DNA of 64,000 bases, taken from assembly GCA_947034895.1 (NCBI GenBank), contig OX344762.1:78300981-78364980 (forward strand), read 5' to 3'. The DNA is from Rhytidiadelphus loreus (taxonomy: Eukaryota; Streptophyta; Bryopsida; Hypnales; Hylocomiaceae). The notes under the pieces were generated by a model. It worked only from the letters and a program-made list of their open reading frames with translations. It searched no databases and was not told where the DNA came from. The first letter of the stretch is position 1, and each line of letters begins with the position of its first letter. Both the position numbers and the translations under genes were made by a program. Below, piece by piece: positions 50,621 through 61,557 of the stretch.

Positions 50621-50806
50621 CTATTCTATACGAGGCTGCTTCGGTGGTCGAGAAGGTCCAAATTCATTTTGAAGATGCACATAAGGCATTGCTAAATCCC
50701 ATGTTAGAAACGGCTCATCCGGTAGTTGCGACAATAAAAACTCAAATTTAGCCTCCAGTTGAGGCTCTTCATCTTGAGACTCAGAAAAAATCCTCCAATT
50801 CGACAT
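50621..50806 (-). CDS. Hypothetical 61-codon frame
   Basis: Starts ATG at 50806 just after an acceptor-like CCCTATAG, and runs to TAG at 50621. The product is acidic in its first half (SESQDEEPQLE) and ends in a Pro/Arg segment. It resembles the first exon of something, but no continuation or family is recognised. Confidence 0.2.
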   Translation of the reverse strand: MSNWRIFSESQDEEPQLEAKFEFLLSQLPDEPFLTWDLAMPYVHLQNEFGPSRPPKQPRIE

Positions 50807-52178
50807 TCTAAATCTATAGGGAAAACCAAACAACAATATTTTAATTTAATACAGCTCTCATGTGAACCCTTCCATTAAATGGGTTTGCAGCATTGTGGAG
50901 GGCCGCGAGTTATCAGGCCTTGGAAACTGCTGCGAACTGCTATGAACTCCCTGCGAACTGCCTGCTGATGTGGTCGAGCGACTGCTACATTGGCAAATTT
51001 TAATTTTTTTTTTCAAAAAAAAAAATGAAATTTTTTTTTCTGTTTTTTTTCTCATTTCAAGAATGTAATTTTTTTTTTTTTTTTCAAAAATTTTCTATCA
51101 GGAACGGCTCGGGAACGGCTGTTCCTCGAAACTGCTGGGGGGATTAGGGTTGGGAATAGGCCGAAAGGGCCCTCCCTACCCCCCAGAAAACATCTAATGT
51201 TCTTATACAAATGACTTACACCTCCACAAGAAGGCGTCACCTTGAAGCTATTTGTATAACATATAACAAATATTTTATACTATGTATGTATGTACAACAT
51301 AACAATGTCAAGATTCCATTAAAATTTTGTCAAAATCTTACAAGTTAAGATTTTGTCAATCAAGATTTCATCAAGATCCTATTAGTTAAGGTTCTATTAA
51401 GAGTTTGTCATAATTCACTATTTTATTACAATCATGGATGGAAAATCAAATGTATTATTATTTTTAAACATGTTAGTATAATTTATGTTGTTCTTTCTAG
51501 ATAATTTTATGATATTTCATCAATCTAAGTAGTTAGAATATTCCATCATTATAGAAGGTCTTGAGGTTTGGATCATGTCATGTGTTATGACATCTTCACA
51601 TTATGATGTGATGTGACTTAGCTATCGTTGCTTTATGCCACATATATTTTATTTTAAAATGATATATTATACATCAAAAAAATATTGTAGTGATGTAGCT
51701 AGTATTTGTATAAGTTATAACTATACTTAGCTTTGAAGTTATATTGTGCTACAAGATTCAATCACAAATGGATGGGTTGTCAATGCCACACAATCAAAGC
51801 TAGACTAGCCATCCTTTCTTATCAACATGAATAAATACAAATAATAGTCTCCTATTAGAAAATGACAAGTTGATGGAGCCATAAAAGTATAGAACACATC
51901 TATCACTTAACATTCCATAGATTTATAAGCATCTATATGAGTCATAAGGTTTAAGAGAGAGTAACCTTTGTAGTTTCATTGAATAAACCTTCCTCTCCAC
52001 CACATTGGAGGTTCAAAGCTAACATCCAACTCTATTTGCATTGAGTTATATTTTTCACCTTTTCCATAATCCAAAAGTTTTTCATCCCTAGAAAGATGTG
52101 AATATTGCTCCGTGGGCTCATTGATTGGCAAAAGACCTGAAGGTCAACAATTGCCATATCAATTACACCTTTATGAAC

Positions 52179-52510
52179 TAACACCATATTCATTAAAATG
52201 GGAGAATTGGAACCTCTCAAAATAACCTTCCCGATCTCAACTTAAATCACCAATTTCCATTAAAATGAGAGTTTTCAACTCGAATCGAGCTGAATAGACA
52301 CAAAACCTTTCAATTTAGCTCAAATCGAGCTAATTGACACAAAATCTTTGAATTTTAGGTTGATTTTGAAAGGTTTTATGTCAATTCAGCTCGAATCGAG
52401 CTAAATTGACATAAAACCTTCCATCAAATTGACTTAAAACTTTTTTATTTCAGGTTGTTTTTCCTTTAAATTACATTGGAAACCTCTCATTTTAATGAAT
52501 ATGGTGTTAA
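52179..52510. mobile_element. Foldback element with nested palindromes
   Basis: The outer arms TAACACCATATTCATTAAAA and its complement lie about 300 bp apart. Inside is a 51-bp palindrome (52370-52420) with 25-bp arms starting AAGGTTTTATGTCAATT, and two further copies of its TCGAATCGAGCT core at about 52276 and 52320. Confidence 0.7.
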
Positions 52511-52735
52511 CTATAGAAACTATGCAAGACGAGCACACGTTCTCCAAAATGGGATTACAATCCTTTTGTTTAGTTGAATAATACAAACAAGGGATCTCAT
52601 CTACAAAACTATACACTTGTAGTGTATCCTCCACAAAAAAAAGATCCATCACTCCCTTATCCTTGCCTTGAGGATGATTGAGATTGACTGCCACTATAGG
52701 AAACGAGAGTTTTTTTATGTCTAAGTTCAAGACAA

Positions 52736-52857
52736 CTTTTAGGTGTTGTTGGATTTAACAACCCTTGTTTTTATATCAACAATGACGTCCAATATGACAT
52801 CAAGATGTTATTGTTGACATGAAAACAAGGGTTGTTAGATCCAACATCACCTAAAAG
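52736..52857. repeat. 122-bp hairpin
   Basis: CTTTTAGGTGTTGTTGGA on the left pairs with TCCAACATCACCTAAAAG on the right, and TTAACAACCCTTGTTTT with GAAAACAAGGGTTGTTA further in. CACTATAGG at 52692 may be a degenerate CACTA-type terminus for a larger element. Confidence 0.7.
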
Positions 52858-54241
52858 CCATCAAATTAAACATCAGTTGTGTATGTATATGGTTGTTGTT
52901 TTTCTAGGTGGAAGCTATCTATTATCATTTTATTATACCCTCAAATCCTAAACTCTGACTTGCTAATGCATTTTGTAAGATTTTAGGACCTTAAATCACT
53001 ACATTTGGAAATGCATAAGTCAAACTTAGCCAATATAATACTACTTGTGAATTTTTTAGTTTTCATGGTTTTTACTTCTATTGTATACTGTTTAATTTGT
53101 TTATATGAATTGTTTAATATATGATGTTTGTATATGTGTAATTTGTGTGGCTTATGTTCAATAGTAGTTAGAATATATATGTTGTATTGATCAGTTCAAA
53201 AACCAAATATAAATTTTTGTGATACAATCACTAGAAGAAAAACTTGTCTGCTGCAACTGGCCATATGCAACTTAAATGCAACTAAGTGTCCTATATAACT
53301 ATCTTGCAACTACAATTTTCTATAATTGCACCAACTTTGATGTGTATGTTGTTGTAGTTGCAAAGTAGTCGTAGAAAGAAATGTAGGAAAATGGAATCGT
53401 AACAGAGTAGGTATTTTATATCCTATATTCGTTAGAAGTGTCGATGTGAACAACTTTGCATTATGTGGAATCTACAACTAGAGTGCAACTAGAAATCAAC
53501 TAGAAAACTAGTACAAAGACAACTAGAAAACAACTATAGAACAACCAAAATACAACTAGTTTACAACTACAAAACAACTACAAGAAGACAAGTTATGCAA
53601 CTAGGAAACGACTACATTTTGAGTAGAAAACAACTAAAAAATCATTGCAAGATTAATATAGAATAACTATAGACAACCAGAAGACTAAAAAACAATTATA
53701 GTCGGATTTGTTACTTGAAATGCTATGGAACTTGCTTCAAGTTCACAATTTAAGGCCATATTCATTAAATTGAGACAATATGGTCATTTTGAGAACTTAA
53801 GGCTCCTCCATTCAAAGATAAATTGTTGAAGGCGAAGATAAAAATAGGCAAGTCGTTAGAAGGCTTAGAGCAATCCCACACCAAAACAATTAAGAAACGT
53901 GAATGTGCAAAATGCAATTCCACATGAGTTGTGTAATAAGATGTAATATTTATAAAAGTGTGTCCCTTTACATTGAAGAACATGAATTTACTTGAATAAA
54001 CTTCTCTCACTTCTCTATATACTTCACTTCCTAGAAAATGAAATCCCGGTATATCTAATCTTGCTAGTCTAATGATTGAATGTCTTGTGTCAAAATGTAG
54101 AGGCTATGTGCGCAGAGAGCACTCACCCTTACTAAAAATTGTTTTTTGTATATGAATGAATATTCTATTAATAGTAATGATCCTTCCACAAAGCGCAGAC
54201 CACTATGAATGAGGATCACTCAGCAAACCATCATGCTTGGA

Positions 54242-55165
54242 TTAAGAACTGCTATTTGTTGCCTCCTTGGCTGCTTCCAAGGCTTTCAACTTGGCCAATC
54301 CTTTGAAGATATCCTCGCGTCGAGAAGGCTTGGGTGATCCACTGTCTTTACTGAAAGTATTGAACATCCCCATCATCATTAAATCCTTGGCCTCTCTCTT
54401 CCGCTTTCGTTCACGTCGCGGAATCTCGGTATTGGAAAGAGACCTAGAACCTCGAGGAGGCGGCGGTGGTATCGATCTATTTACAATGCTTATGTACAGA
54501 TCGGCAGTTGTTGTCGATCGTGTGTAATTTGTGCGCCGTATGTCTCGAAGAGTCGTTCAATGGGAAATAGGTACAGCGGAAGGCAAAGATACTCCGCCCA
54601 TGGACATGGAGGGGAACGAGATAGGAATCTCTACGAGGCGTGGAACTTGCTGTGCACTGCATGCACCCATCGGTACCGCATTGATTCGATCCCCAACCTT
54701 GGGATCTATATTGAGTACCTTGCTCTGCACAGCTTGATGTACGTTTGTCACCAGCAACACCACTCCATCCTCGAGACGAGGATCCATACCCCGGTCTTCG
54801 TCATCCGCATACAATTTTCTGTGCGGGGTGTTTGGCGTTCGCAAGGTTGGCGACTGTGAACGCAATCGACTAGGGGTGGAGCTGGCCTTCTTCATTGGCG
54901 ACGGTGAGCAAATCGGTGTCCTCACGGGACCCCGACTAGGTGGGCTATCTACCACGCCTTCCTCCACATTCCCCTTTGAGAAGTCGATGGCCGCCGAAGC
55001 TGCATCGGTGGCCGAGCCCAGGAAGTAAGGCTTAGAATAGGAGGACGGCACAAAGCTCCCTCCAATCGAGCCGGACCTCATTGAAAGTGACACGTCCGAT
55101 CCAGACAGCAAGCTCCTCGTCAGTGGTTCCCTCTGTTGGAGAAAGTGTAGAACGGATCCTCCGAC
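54242..55165 (-). pseudogene. Basic Ser/Pro-rich protein exon with one in-frame TGA
   Basis: After an acceptor (TTGCTATAG) the frame opens at 55165 and runs to TAA at 54242, with a single TGA at 54559-54557 (context CAT TGA ACG). Before the stop it encodes a Ser-rich segment with TP/SP motifs and DPRLED; after it a basic patch (RRERKRKREAKD) that could be a nuclear localisation signal, and a Lys/Ala-rich tail. No known domain. The upstream exon is not identified; the preceding intron contains three palindromes. A palindrome lies within coding sequence at 54767-54783 and a weaker one at 54311-54328. A decayed copy lies at 47.1-47.5 kb. Confidence 0.5.
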
Positions 55166-55200
55166 CTATAGCAATAAAAGTGAGCACACATCCCCCACAA

Positions 55201-55295
55201 TTATCCTCGACCCAAAGATAACACACATCCTCCACAATTATCCTCGACCCAAAGATAACACACATCCTCCACAATTATCCTCGACCCAAAGATAA
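55201..55295. repeat. Three tandem 37-bp units, each with the locus palindrome
   Basis: The unit starts TTATCCTCGACCCAAAGATAA, split as arms TTATCCTCG and AAAGATAA around GACCC/CC; one arm base differs from the consensus CGAAGATAA in every copy. Copies start at 55201, 55238 and 55275, so the mutation preceded amplification. They lie in the intron just upstream of the exon ending at 54242. Confidence 0.85.
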
Positions 55296-55506
55296 TTCAA
55301 CATGAAAGACAAACACATGTTGAACAAAACAGTACAACCAAAAGAGGCGAGAAATCTTGATTAAATTTCAAAATTTTACTAATTCACAAGAATGAAATGT
55401 ACATAACAATCCGTATTCACAAAAATAATGTACAACGAGTTCTATGATTGACTGAGACACTGAGAAGTCTATTTCTTCCTTCATCTCTCTTATTCAATCA
55501 CTAGAT

Positions 55507-56331
55507 TCATCCCCCGCAACAGTGCAACACGAATCGCGACTCGAATGCCTTGACGGACATCCTCATTCCATCTAATATATAATTGGCTTGATCGTTTGAT
55601 GCGACCAAGGGCACCACACCTATGCGGTTCCGATCTACGAACTCACGCAGGCGTCCGAGTGGACACTCTTCGTGTAGTTTCTTCAGCCACGGAATGAGAG
55701 TGCTGACGAGCACATTGTCTCCACGCATGTACGGGTTCCAACTCTCAAGGTATATGCAATTCCCGTTCTCATTAAGGATGCCCTTTTGCGGAGAATCATC
55801 GATGAGAATGGTATTGTCCTTGTTGAAGGAGTTGGGATCATGAGGGTCCAGGAACAATTCTTCATCAAGCACTTTGAAGAGCAGAGTCTTCCACGGACTC
55901 CCAGCCTGATGAAGAAATTTCCCTTCCGAGGTTTCTACCCTCCTGCAGTTGTCCTGACCTAGGATGTGGTAGGGAGCCTTGCAATTCTGGAATAGGAAAC
56001 TCGCAATGGGTTCCACCGTCTTCTTGAACATGGAGCTCCAAACTACGACGCGGTTCGAAATCTTAGAAACCTCGTCTAAGAACTCGCGCACATTGGGACG
56101 AACGAAGACGGCCTTCGTCCCAATGAGGGTGGGGGTTCGATGGGAGAATATATTATCTCGAATTGTGTAATGTTTTTTCTTCTTATGCGGCCCTTGACCC
56201 TGGCTCTCACACAGCACTCCGTTCAAATCGAACACGATATTCAACCACTTCTGTCGCGGTTGGACCACTAACGAGGACACACTCCGCGGCACTCTTTTTT
56301 TTCGACCTGCCGTTACTACCTGATCAAACAC
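55507..56331 (-). CDS. NLI/FCP1-type HAD phosphatase domain protein
   Basis: An uninterrupted 274-codon frame encodes a HAD-superfamily domain of the FCP1/SCP (NLI-interacting factor) type, a group that dephosphorylates phosphoserine in proteins such as the RNA polymerase II C-terminal domain. Counting from 56331, the nucleophile motif is DLNGVL (D35, with N37 where active enzymes have DxDxT), motif II is VVVWSSM (S99), and the acidic motif is ILIDDSP (D178, D179). N37 may reduce or change activity; the general acid is normally the second Asp. The same frame continues upstream to ATG 56550 with one TAA at 56352-56350, so the full unit could be 347 codons with a nonsense codon, or there may be an unrecognised intron. 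The last about 60 residues after the domain are unassigned. Confidence 0.7.
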   Translation of the reverse strand: MFDQVVTAGRKKRVPRSVSSLVVQPRQKWLNIVFDLNGVLCESQGQGPHKKKKHYTIRDNIFSHRTPTLIGTKAVFVRPNVREFLDEVSKISNRVVVWSSMFKKTVEPIASFLFQNCKAPYHILGQDNCRRVETSEGKFLHQAGSPWKTLLFKVLDEELFLDPHDPNSFNKDNTILIDDSPQKGILNENGNCIYLESWNPYMRGDNVLVSTLIPWLKKLHEECPLGRLREFVDRNRIGVVPLVASNDQANYILDGMRMSVKAFESRFVLHCCGG

Positions 56332-57053
56332 AACACGAAAGAGATGTAGTTACCTGTTGAAAAGCAGAATCAGGCGACCCATAAAATGGAGAAAAGCATG
56401 GGACCCCACTAAACGACTGTAGAACCCCTCCGTTAAGTGATTGTTTGAGTGCCAACGGGCGGTGCACACTTCTAAGTTGTCCGCGCTGGGCACAAACATG
56501 GACAATATCAATTCATTAGACACTACACGCATTGAAGAGAAGTTTGACATATATTTATTTCAAAATAATTTATGATACACCCGGTCTAACGGTTTTGTTG
56601 ATCTCTAGCCGATTGTATACAAGTACCAACTACAGTCCCTTGCGGTATCTACACTATGCTACAACGCAGTCACAGAGTGGCAGTTCTTCCACGCTTCACA
56701 ATCAGAGACTGTACACTCCCTCCTGTCAGACAGAAGGAATCGACATGAGAGTCTCTCACTATGAACATGATGGAAGACAAAACAAACATCCATCATATCA
56801 CATTAGACAGACTCATGAAATATCGTAGGGGTCTGAGGATGTACGAGAGTGTACCTGGCCGAACTCATCATCCAAATAATCCCCGTAGTCGACAGTCTCT
56901 TCGTCGTCGTTTGGGGGATTTTCAAATTCTATCTCCGTCTCCAGTGCACGAGGCTCAGTCGGAGGGGGGACAAGATCCGGTACAACATCACCCTCCTCTT
57001 GGGTCTCCGGGACCGACTCCGCTTGCGCCTCCAAAGTAGGGGGCTGGCTCAAA

Positions 57054-57458
57054 TCATCCTCGCCTCGAGGATAATCCACTGCCCTATCAGCTCCCTCATT
57101 CCCAGCTCCAAGAATCGACTCTGTTTGCGCCTCCAATGTAGGGAGCTGGCTTGGATTATCCTCGCCTCGAGGATAATCCACTGCACTATCAGCTCCCTCT
57201 ATCCCAGTTCCAAAGACCGACTCCGTTTGCACCTCCAATGCTGGGGGCTGGCTTGGATTATCCTCGAGGCGAGGATAATCCACAGCAGTATTAGCTCCCT
57301 CTGTCCCAGTTCCAAGGGGAGCAATCTCTTCTTGAATCTGTTGATTTGCTCTATCAACTGGAAGAGAGGATCCCTGCTCTTGTTCCATTGGAGGAGGAGA
57401 AGGGGAAGCAATATCCTCTTGGGCGGGAGGTAGAGGATCATCTTCGCCTCGAAGATAA
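57054..57458. repeat. Four palindromes inside coding exon 4
   Basis: Palindromes start at 57054, 57156, 57258 and 57438. The first three are 102 bp apart, one per 34-codon protein repeat. All are read in the same frame on the minus strand and give YPRGED, YPRGED, YPRLED and YLRGED. The palindrome at 57156 has arms TTATCCTCG and CGAGGATAA around CCT; the one at 57258 has AGG at the centre, i.e. opposite orientation. Confidence 0.9.
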
Positions 57459-58404
57459 CCCTCAGTGCTCAGATCAGTGGACTGTTGACCTGTGGCTTCT
57501 GAAGCACCACCAACGTCATGCGCATCAAGTTGGCTAGGTTGAGAAGTAGAAGGATCTTGTGATCGCGTTCTGAGAGAAACATTCTCTTCACGCAATTTCT
57601 CAAGTTCCTTCTTCAACGCCTCCTTCTCCGCCAACTCGTCAGCCCTTCTTCTTGCCTCCTCAGCCCTCTTGAAGGCCTTCCTCTCCTCTCTCTGCCTCCA
57701 AAAATCCTTAAGTTCCTGCTTCACAAGACGAAGAGGAACTTGAATTGGATCTGTAGCATCTCCGGACGTGGAATCACGAGGAGGTTGAGGCTCTACAAGT
57801 GAGGGTTCTCCTTGGCTTCCCTTAGAGGTTCCCGCACCATCATCAGTCGGACCATCGTAGTTGAAGTCTTCCAAATCTGAATACGTGTCCTCCACGTCGC
57901 TGATGATAATGTCCGGAATGAAGCCGTCTACGGGCTTCCTTGCCGTCTTCTTCTTCTTGCGAGCAACTTCATCTGACTCTTCCTTGTCCTTCGATGCTGA
58001 TTCTGGCCCGCGTCTCCCTACGTGGAAGTCCTCTGCATTGATTTCCACATTTCCTCCTTGGACAACGTTCGTGTTTGTCCCAAATTCATCGATCCCAAGG
58101 TTGGCAGCCCCCTCGTCAGTAGGAAATTGTCGTGGAGCTTCCACGTTGCGATCGATGGAGGGTGTGGAATCCGAGTCCAGATCTGGAGTTTCAAGGTTAC
58201 GCGGACGCACGTAACCAGGAAGATATGGCGAGTTCTCATGGCAGAAATCGTTCATGTCTAATTTACTGCCATAAGTCGCCATATCTCGAAGCTTTTGTGA
58301 AGCATGCCTCTCAGTAAGGCCATAGTAATAGAGGCCATACATCTACAATACAACAAGCAGTTGTCAATACTTTTTTTCAAACTATAATGATCCATCCTAG
58401 GAAA

Positions 58405-58519
58405 CTATCTTCGACCCGAAGATAACACAACAACAGATAAAGATGCATGCAACAGAACAATCGAACATAATAATACACCAGAAAGAGATCCTAAGCAATT
58501 ATCTTCGAGTCGAAGATAA
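58405..58519. repeat. Palindrome pair in the last intron of the ParB-like gene
   Basis: CTATCTTCG-ACC-CGAAGATAA at 58405-58425 and TTATCTTCG-AGT-CGAAGATAA at 58499-58519, 94 bp apart, both within the 192-bp intron 58534-58343. This sub-type has T at the fifth arm base compared with the array at 61753. Confidence 0.9.
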
Positions 58520-59937
58520 ATCACAGAGCCGTACCTTTGCAGAGATCATGAACTTGGAGCATGTGTAAACGCCGATGACATTCTCTCCCGTCACGGTGAA
58601 ACTCTGAAGAATGTCGATATAGAACTCCATCCTCAGCTCACTCGGATGGACCCTATATTTCGCCTCCGTGTTCTTATGGAAATCAGTGTAGTAAGGTATG
58701 TCATCGGTGCAATATACCTTCTTCACTGCCTCCTTGTATTTTGGCTCCCCGTCATTGCGTTTCTTCATGACGAAAAGGAGCTTCACGGGGGGTGGCATTG
58801 CTCGGTTGGTCAAGTTGTCCAACCTCTCAGCCTTACTTGGCAGGTAGGTGGACACCCTGACTTCGTACCCTGACATCTTCGATGCGGCAAATTTCTTGGC
58901 CGCGTCGATGTCATATGAATTCCTGAGAATCCATAACCACACGTCTGGAGTAGACAACACCGCCTGAGATGACCATCCAGAAAATTCAATAATGGCAAGC
59001 ACGGTGGACTGTCACCAGATCCCGGATTCGGCCTCGGGAGGATTCAGAAATCAATCATAGCGAGGCCAAGATTTCTGATGACGTAGGGCCATATGTGGGT
59101 CGTCACCAGACCTTGGGGATAGCATTGGTGGCCTCGGATAAACACATCTCCTCTCGATGGCTCCACTCGCTTCTTCATCTTCAAGAAGGTCTTGAACATG
59201 GGATAGACCATTGACAATTTTTGATTGTCCTTGTAGTCTATGGCCGTCTTCTTCTTCGCCTCGTTGGTAAGGCGTTTTACGAAGAATTGGTTGGGTATTG
59301 CCGTGAGGAGGAAATCCCACGATGCCGACGAAAAGAAGTTGTCAAGCTTCCATTGCCTCCACTTCACATCGATGACATCCCTATTTCTGTCCTTGAATTT
59401 CAAGGACTTATCGAGGGCCATGAACTCCTCTACGATGACTTTCTTACGCTTCCTGCGCTCTACCTAGTGCTCGGCTTTATAGTTGTCCTCGCACAGGATC
59501 TTTGCCGCCCCCACAGAGACCTTTGGATAGTCTCTTGTGCGTCCCTCTGTTCTCCTAAGCAGATGGAGGACATAATCCTTGAGATCTTTGTCCGTGAAGT
59601 GTCCCATGTGCTTGAAGAACTCCCTTTTGAGCGAGAAGTTCTTTGCGTTGAAGGTCTTCGCGCTGTTGTAGGATTTCCGTGACATGGGATCAATCAGCGA
59701 TCCATCAGTGTGCTTTGTGAGGAACTCCTCCCACATCTGATAGGTCTCATCGGCCAAGGTTATTATTCGAATTTCGTTTTTGACATCGGACGCCAACTTG
59801 ACTTGAGCACCCTCCTTGTCCGGGTTGATGCTTCCGTATCGAATCATGACACCGTCCACAAATTCCTGCTCAATCAGATATTCACGGAATCAGCATGCAT
59901 ACTAGTTCACTTAGAAGATATACAGATTTTCAAACAA

Positions 59938-60066
59938 TTATCCTCGGCCCGAGGATAACTACTTTGGAGACCACATAATCATTAGTCAGAAATTGCAGCA
60001 CTTCTCTAAGAAAACGTGAGGACAACTAGAGCATGGACGTAAATTTTATCTTCGCCTCGAAGATAA
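59938..60066. repeat. Palindrome pair in the first intron of the ParB-like gene
   Basis: TTATCCTCG-GCC-CGAGGATAA at 59938-59958 and TTATCTTCG-CCT-CGAAGATAA at 60046-60066, within the 212-bp intron 60077-59866. Arms are perfectly complementary in both. Confidence 0.9.
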
Positions 60067-61557
60067 AAGAGGAGTACCTTATACGCTGCAACATTGTAGA
60101 CTGCTTTATTTCCTCTCACCAGCCCCTCGCTGTCTGTGTTGGTAGGCCACTTAAGTGCTTTCCAAACCTGCCTACATGCGGGTATTTGATTCCCTCATGT
60201 TGGCTGACTATGAACGAGGTGGTTGGAGGCATTGTACCACTTCGAAATATCTGTGAGCTGTGTCGGGTCTCTGGTTCAGACGATCACAGCCTCCCATGTC
60301 TGCAACTCGACCTTGCGTGTCTCGCAGCATCCGCCTTGTTGAAGCATTTTGGCTGCGGTGACACTATGTTGGCCGTCAATTATGTAGAAGCCACCGTTTT
60401 TGATGGAATCCCAATCCTTAGGACACTCCTTCAAAAGCTTCTTACTGGCGTCCATAGGGGTCAAGCAAATTTTCTGCCTTTGCTGCTCTGAACCAAGATG
60501 AATGAGGGTCTCCTTTTGTTCATCCACCAATTTCATTTCAAGCTTCCGGATTATGTATCTTTCTGGGGCGAGGAAGCATTGCTTGATATTAATAGAGAAT
60601 ACATGTGGATGAAAAATGAAGCACTTGCCATTTTTCTTCCAAAATTCCGACTGATATGCAGCTGCAACTTCGTGTTTCTCGATTGGCTGCGTACCGGCTG
60701 GCTTCCGGGTATTCACGTTCGTGAGTATCAAACCTGAACTGCCGACGGTTGTAGGACGACTGTCCGTCACGAGTTTCTTGCGTTTCTCACCAGGCTCACA
60801 TGTACTCGTGTCCAGGTTCTTTCTCTTCTGGGCCTGCGCGCGGGCCGTTCCTCTCCCACTTCCTCTATTCCCTGTTCGGCCGCGTATACCAGACGTTGAT
60901 CTCGTCTCATCGGCATTATCCGGCCTTTGCTGACCACGACCTTGACTCGCTCGAGCAGGCCCTTTCTGTACATGTTTCTTAGCTTCCTCTGTCAGCTTAT
61001 GAAACATATATCCAACTTTTCTCGACGTCACCCTGGCGTTCTTTTTATGCCATGGGTGGTATCTTGTGTGAAAGTCTGATGCCAAGGCGTCAAGGTTTCC
61101 CGAGTGCAAGTCGACGATGAGGTTGTCGAAGTCTAAAACACCCATAGGGTCGTCTTCATGGCAGACGATTGAATGAGTATGTTTGGTTTCGATTCCTGCG
61201 TTGTCGATTCCTTGCAGAGTGATGACGAGGTACTTGTCTTGATGGTTCTCTATGAGGGCGACCTTCTCACTTAAGTTCCAATTCACGTACATCCCTGTAT
61301 CCTTCACTCGGTGACGAAGGTACACGTAATCCTTTGACTGGTTCACACCGAATGTCCAGGACTCGACGACGGCTTTGAATTGCTAGAGCTTGCCGTATAG
61401 CTCTGGCATCTCCGATATGAAGGGCTCCTCTTCCACCCATTTTCTGAAAGGCTCAATGAATGGGAGAGTAGCCGAGTAGTCGTATTCAGACTCAGTCGCC
61501 ATGTTGATATGTATCTGAGCATAGTAAACCACAATGCTCAGAATTGTAGTTTGATAT

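Larger units (their letters stand above)
48781..53749. other. Intergenic region between the decayed and the better-preserved copies
   Basis: It contains the imperfect triplication at 49460, the small frame at 50621, several palindromic elements (52179, 52736), a CACTAGAAGAAA end at 53229 without a visible partner, and a tract rich in CAACTA motifs at 53240-53700. Poly-T and poly-A blocks occur near 51001-51083. No supported gene. Confidence 0.5.
56813..61502 (-). pseudogene. ParB-like/methyltransferase-like multi-exon gene, decayed
   Basis: Exon 1 (61502-60078) starts ATG GCG and has stops at codons 40 (TAG), 409 (TGA) and 436 (TGA), yet is open on both sides in one frame. Its donor AAG/GTACTC joins in phase to exon 2 at 59865, which has TAG at 59466 and TGA at 59046. 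A third frame (59011-58535) ends at donor AAG/GTACGG and joins in phase to exon 4 (58342-56813, 509 codons, normal TGA). Exon 1 has an Arg/Gly-rich linker (codons about 180-255) and then a ParB/sulfiredoxin-like FYIIDGQHS (Asp at codon 376). The third exon shows HPSE, GENVIGVYTCSK and, across the splice, YGLYYYGLT, in the order of motifs X and I of beta-class amino-methyltransferases but without DPF.GSG. Exon 4 is acidic and disordered, with a coiled coil and 34-residue repeats. Family assignment is inferred from motifs only. Confidence 0.5.

Noticed and set aside
54557..61502. Alternative genetic code or programmed stop readthrough
   Set aside because: Stops of all three types interrupt the frames here, while the amylase and peroxidase genes in the same window use them normally; decay is simpler.
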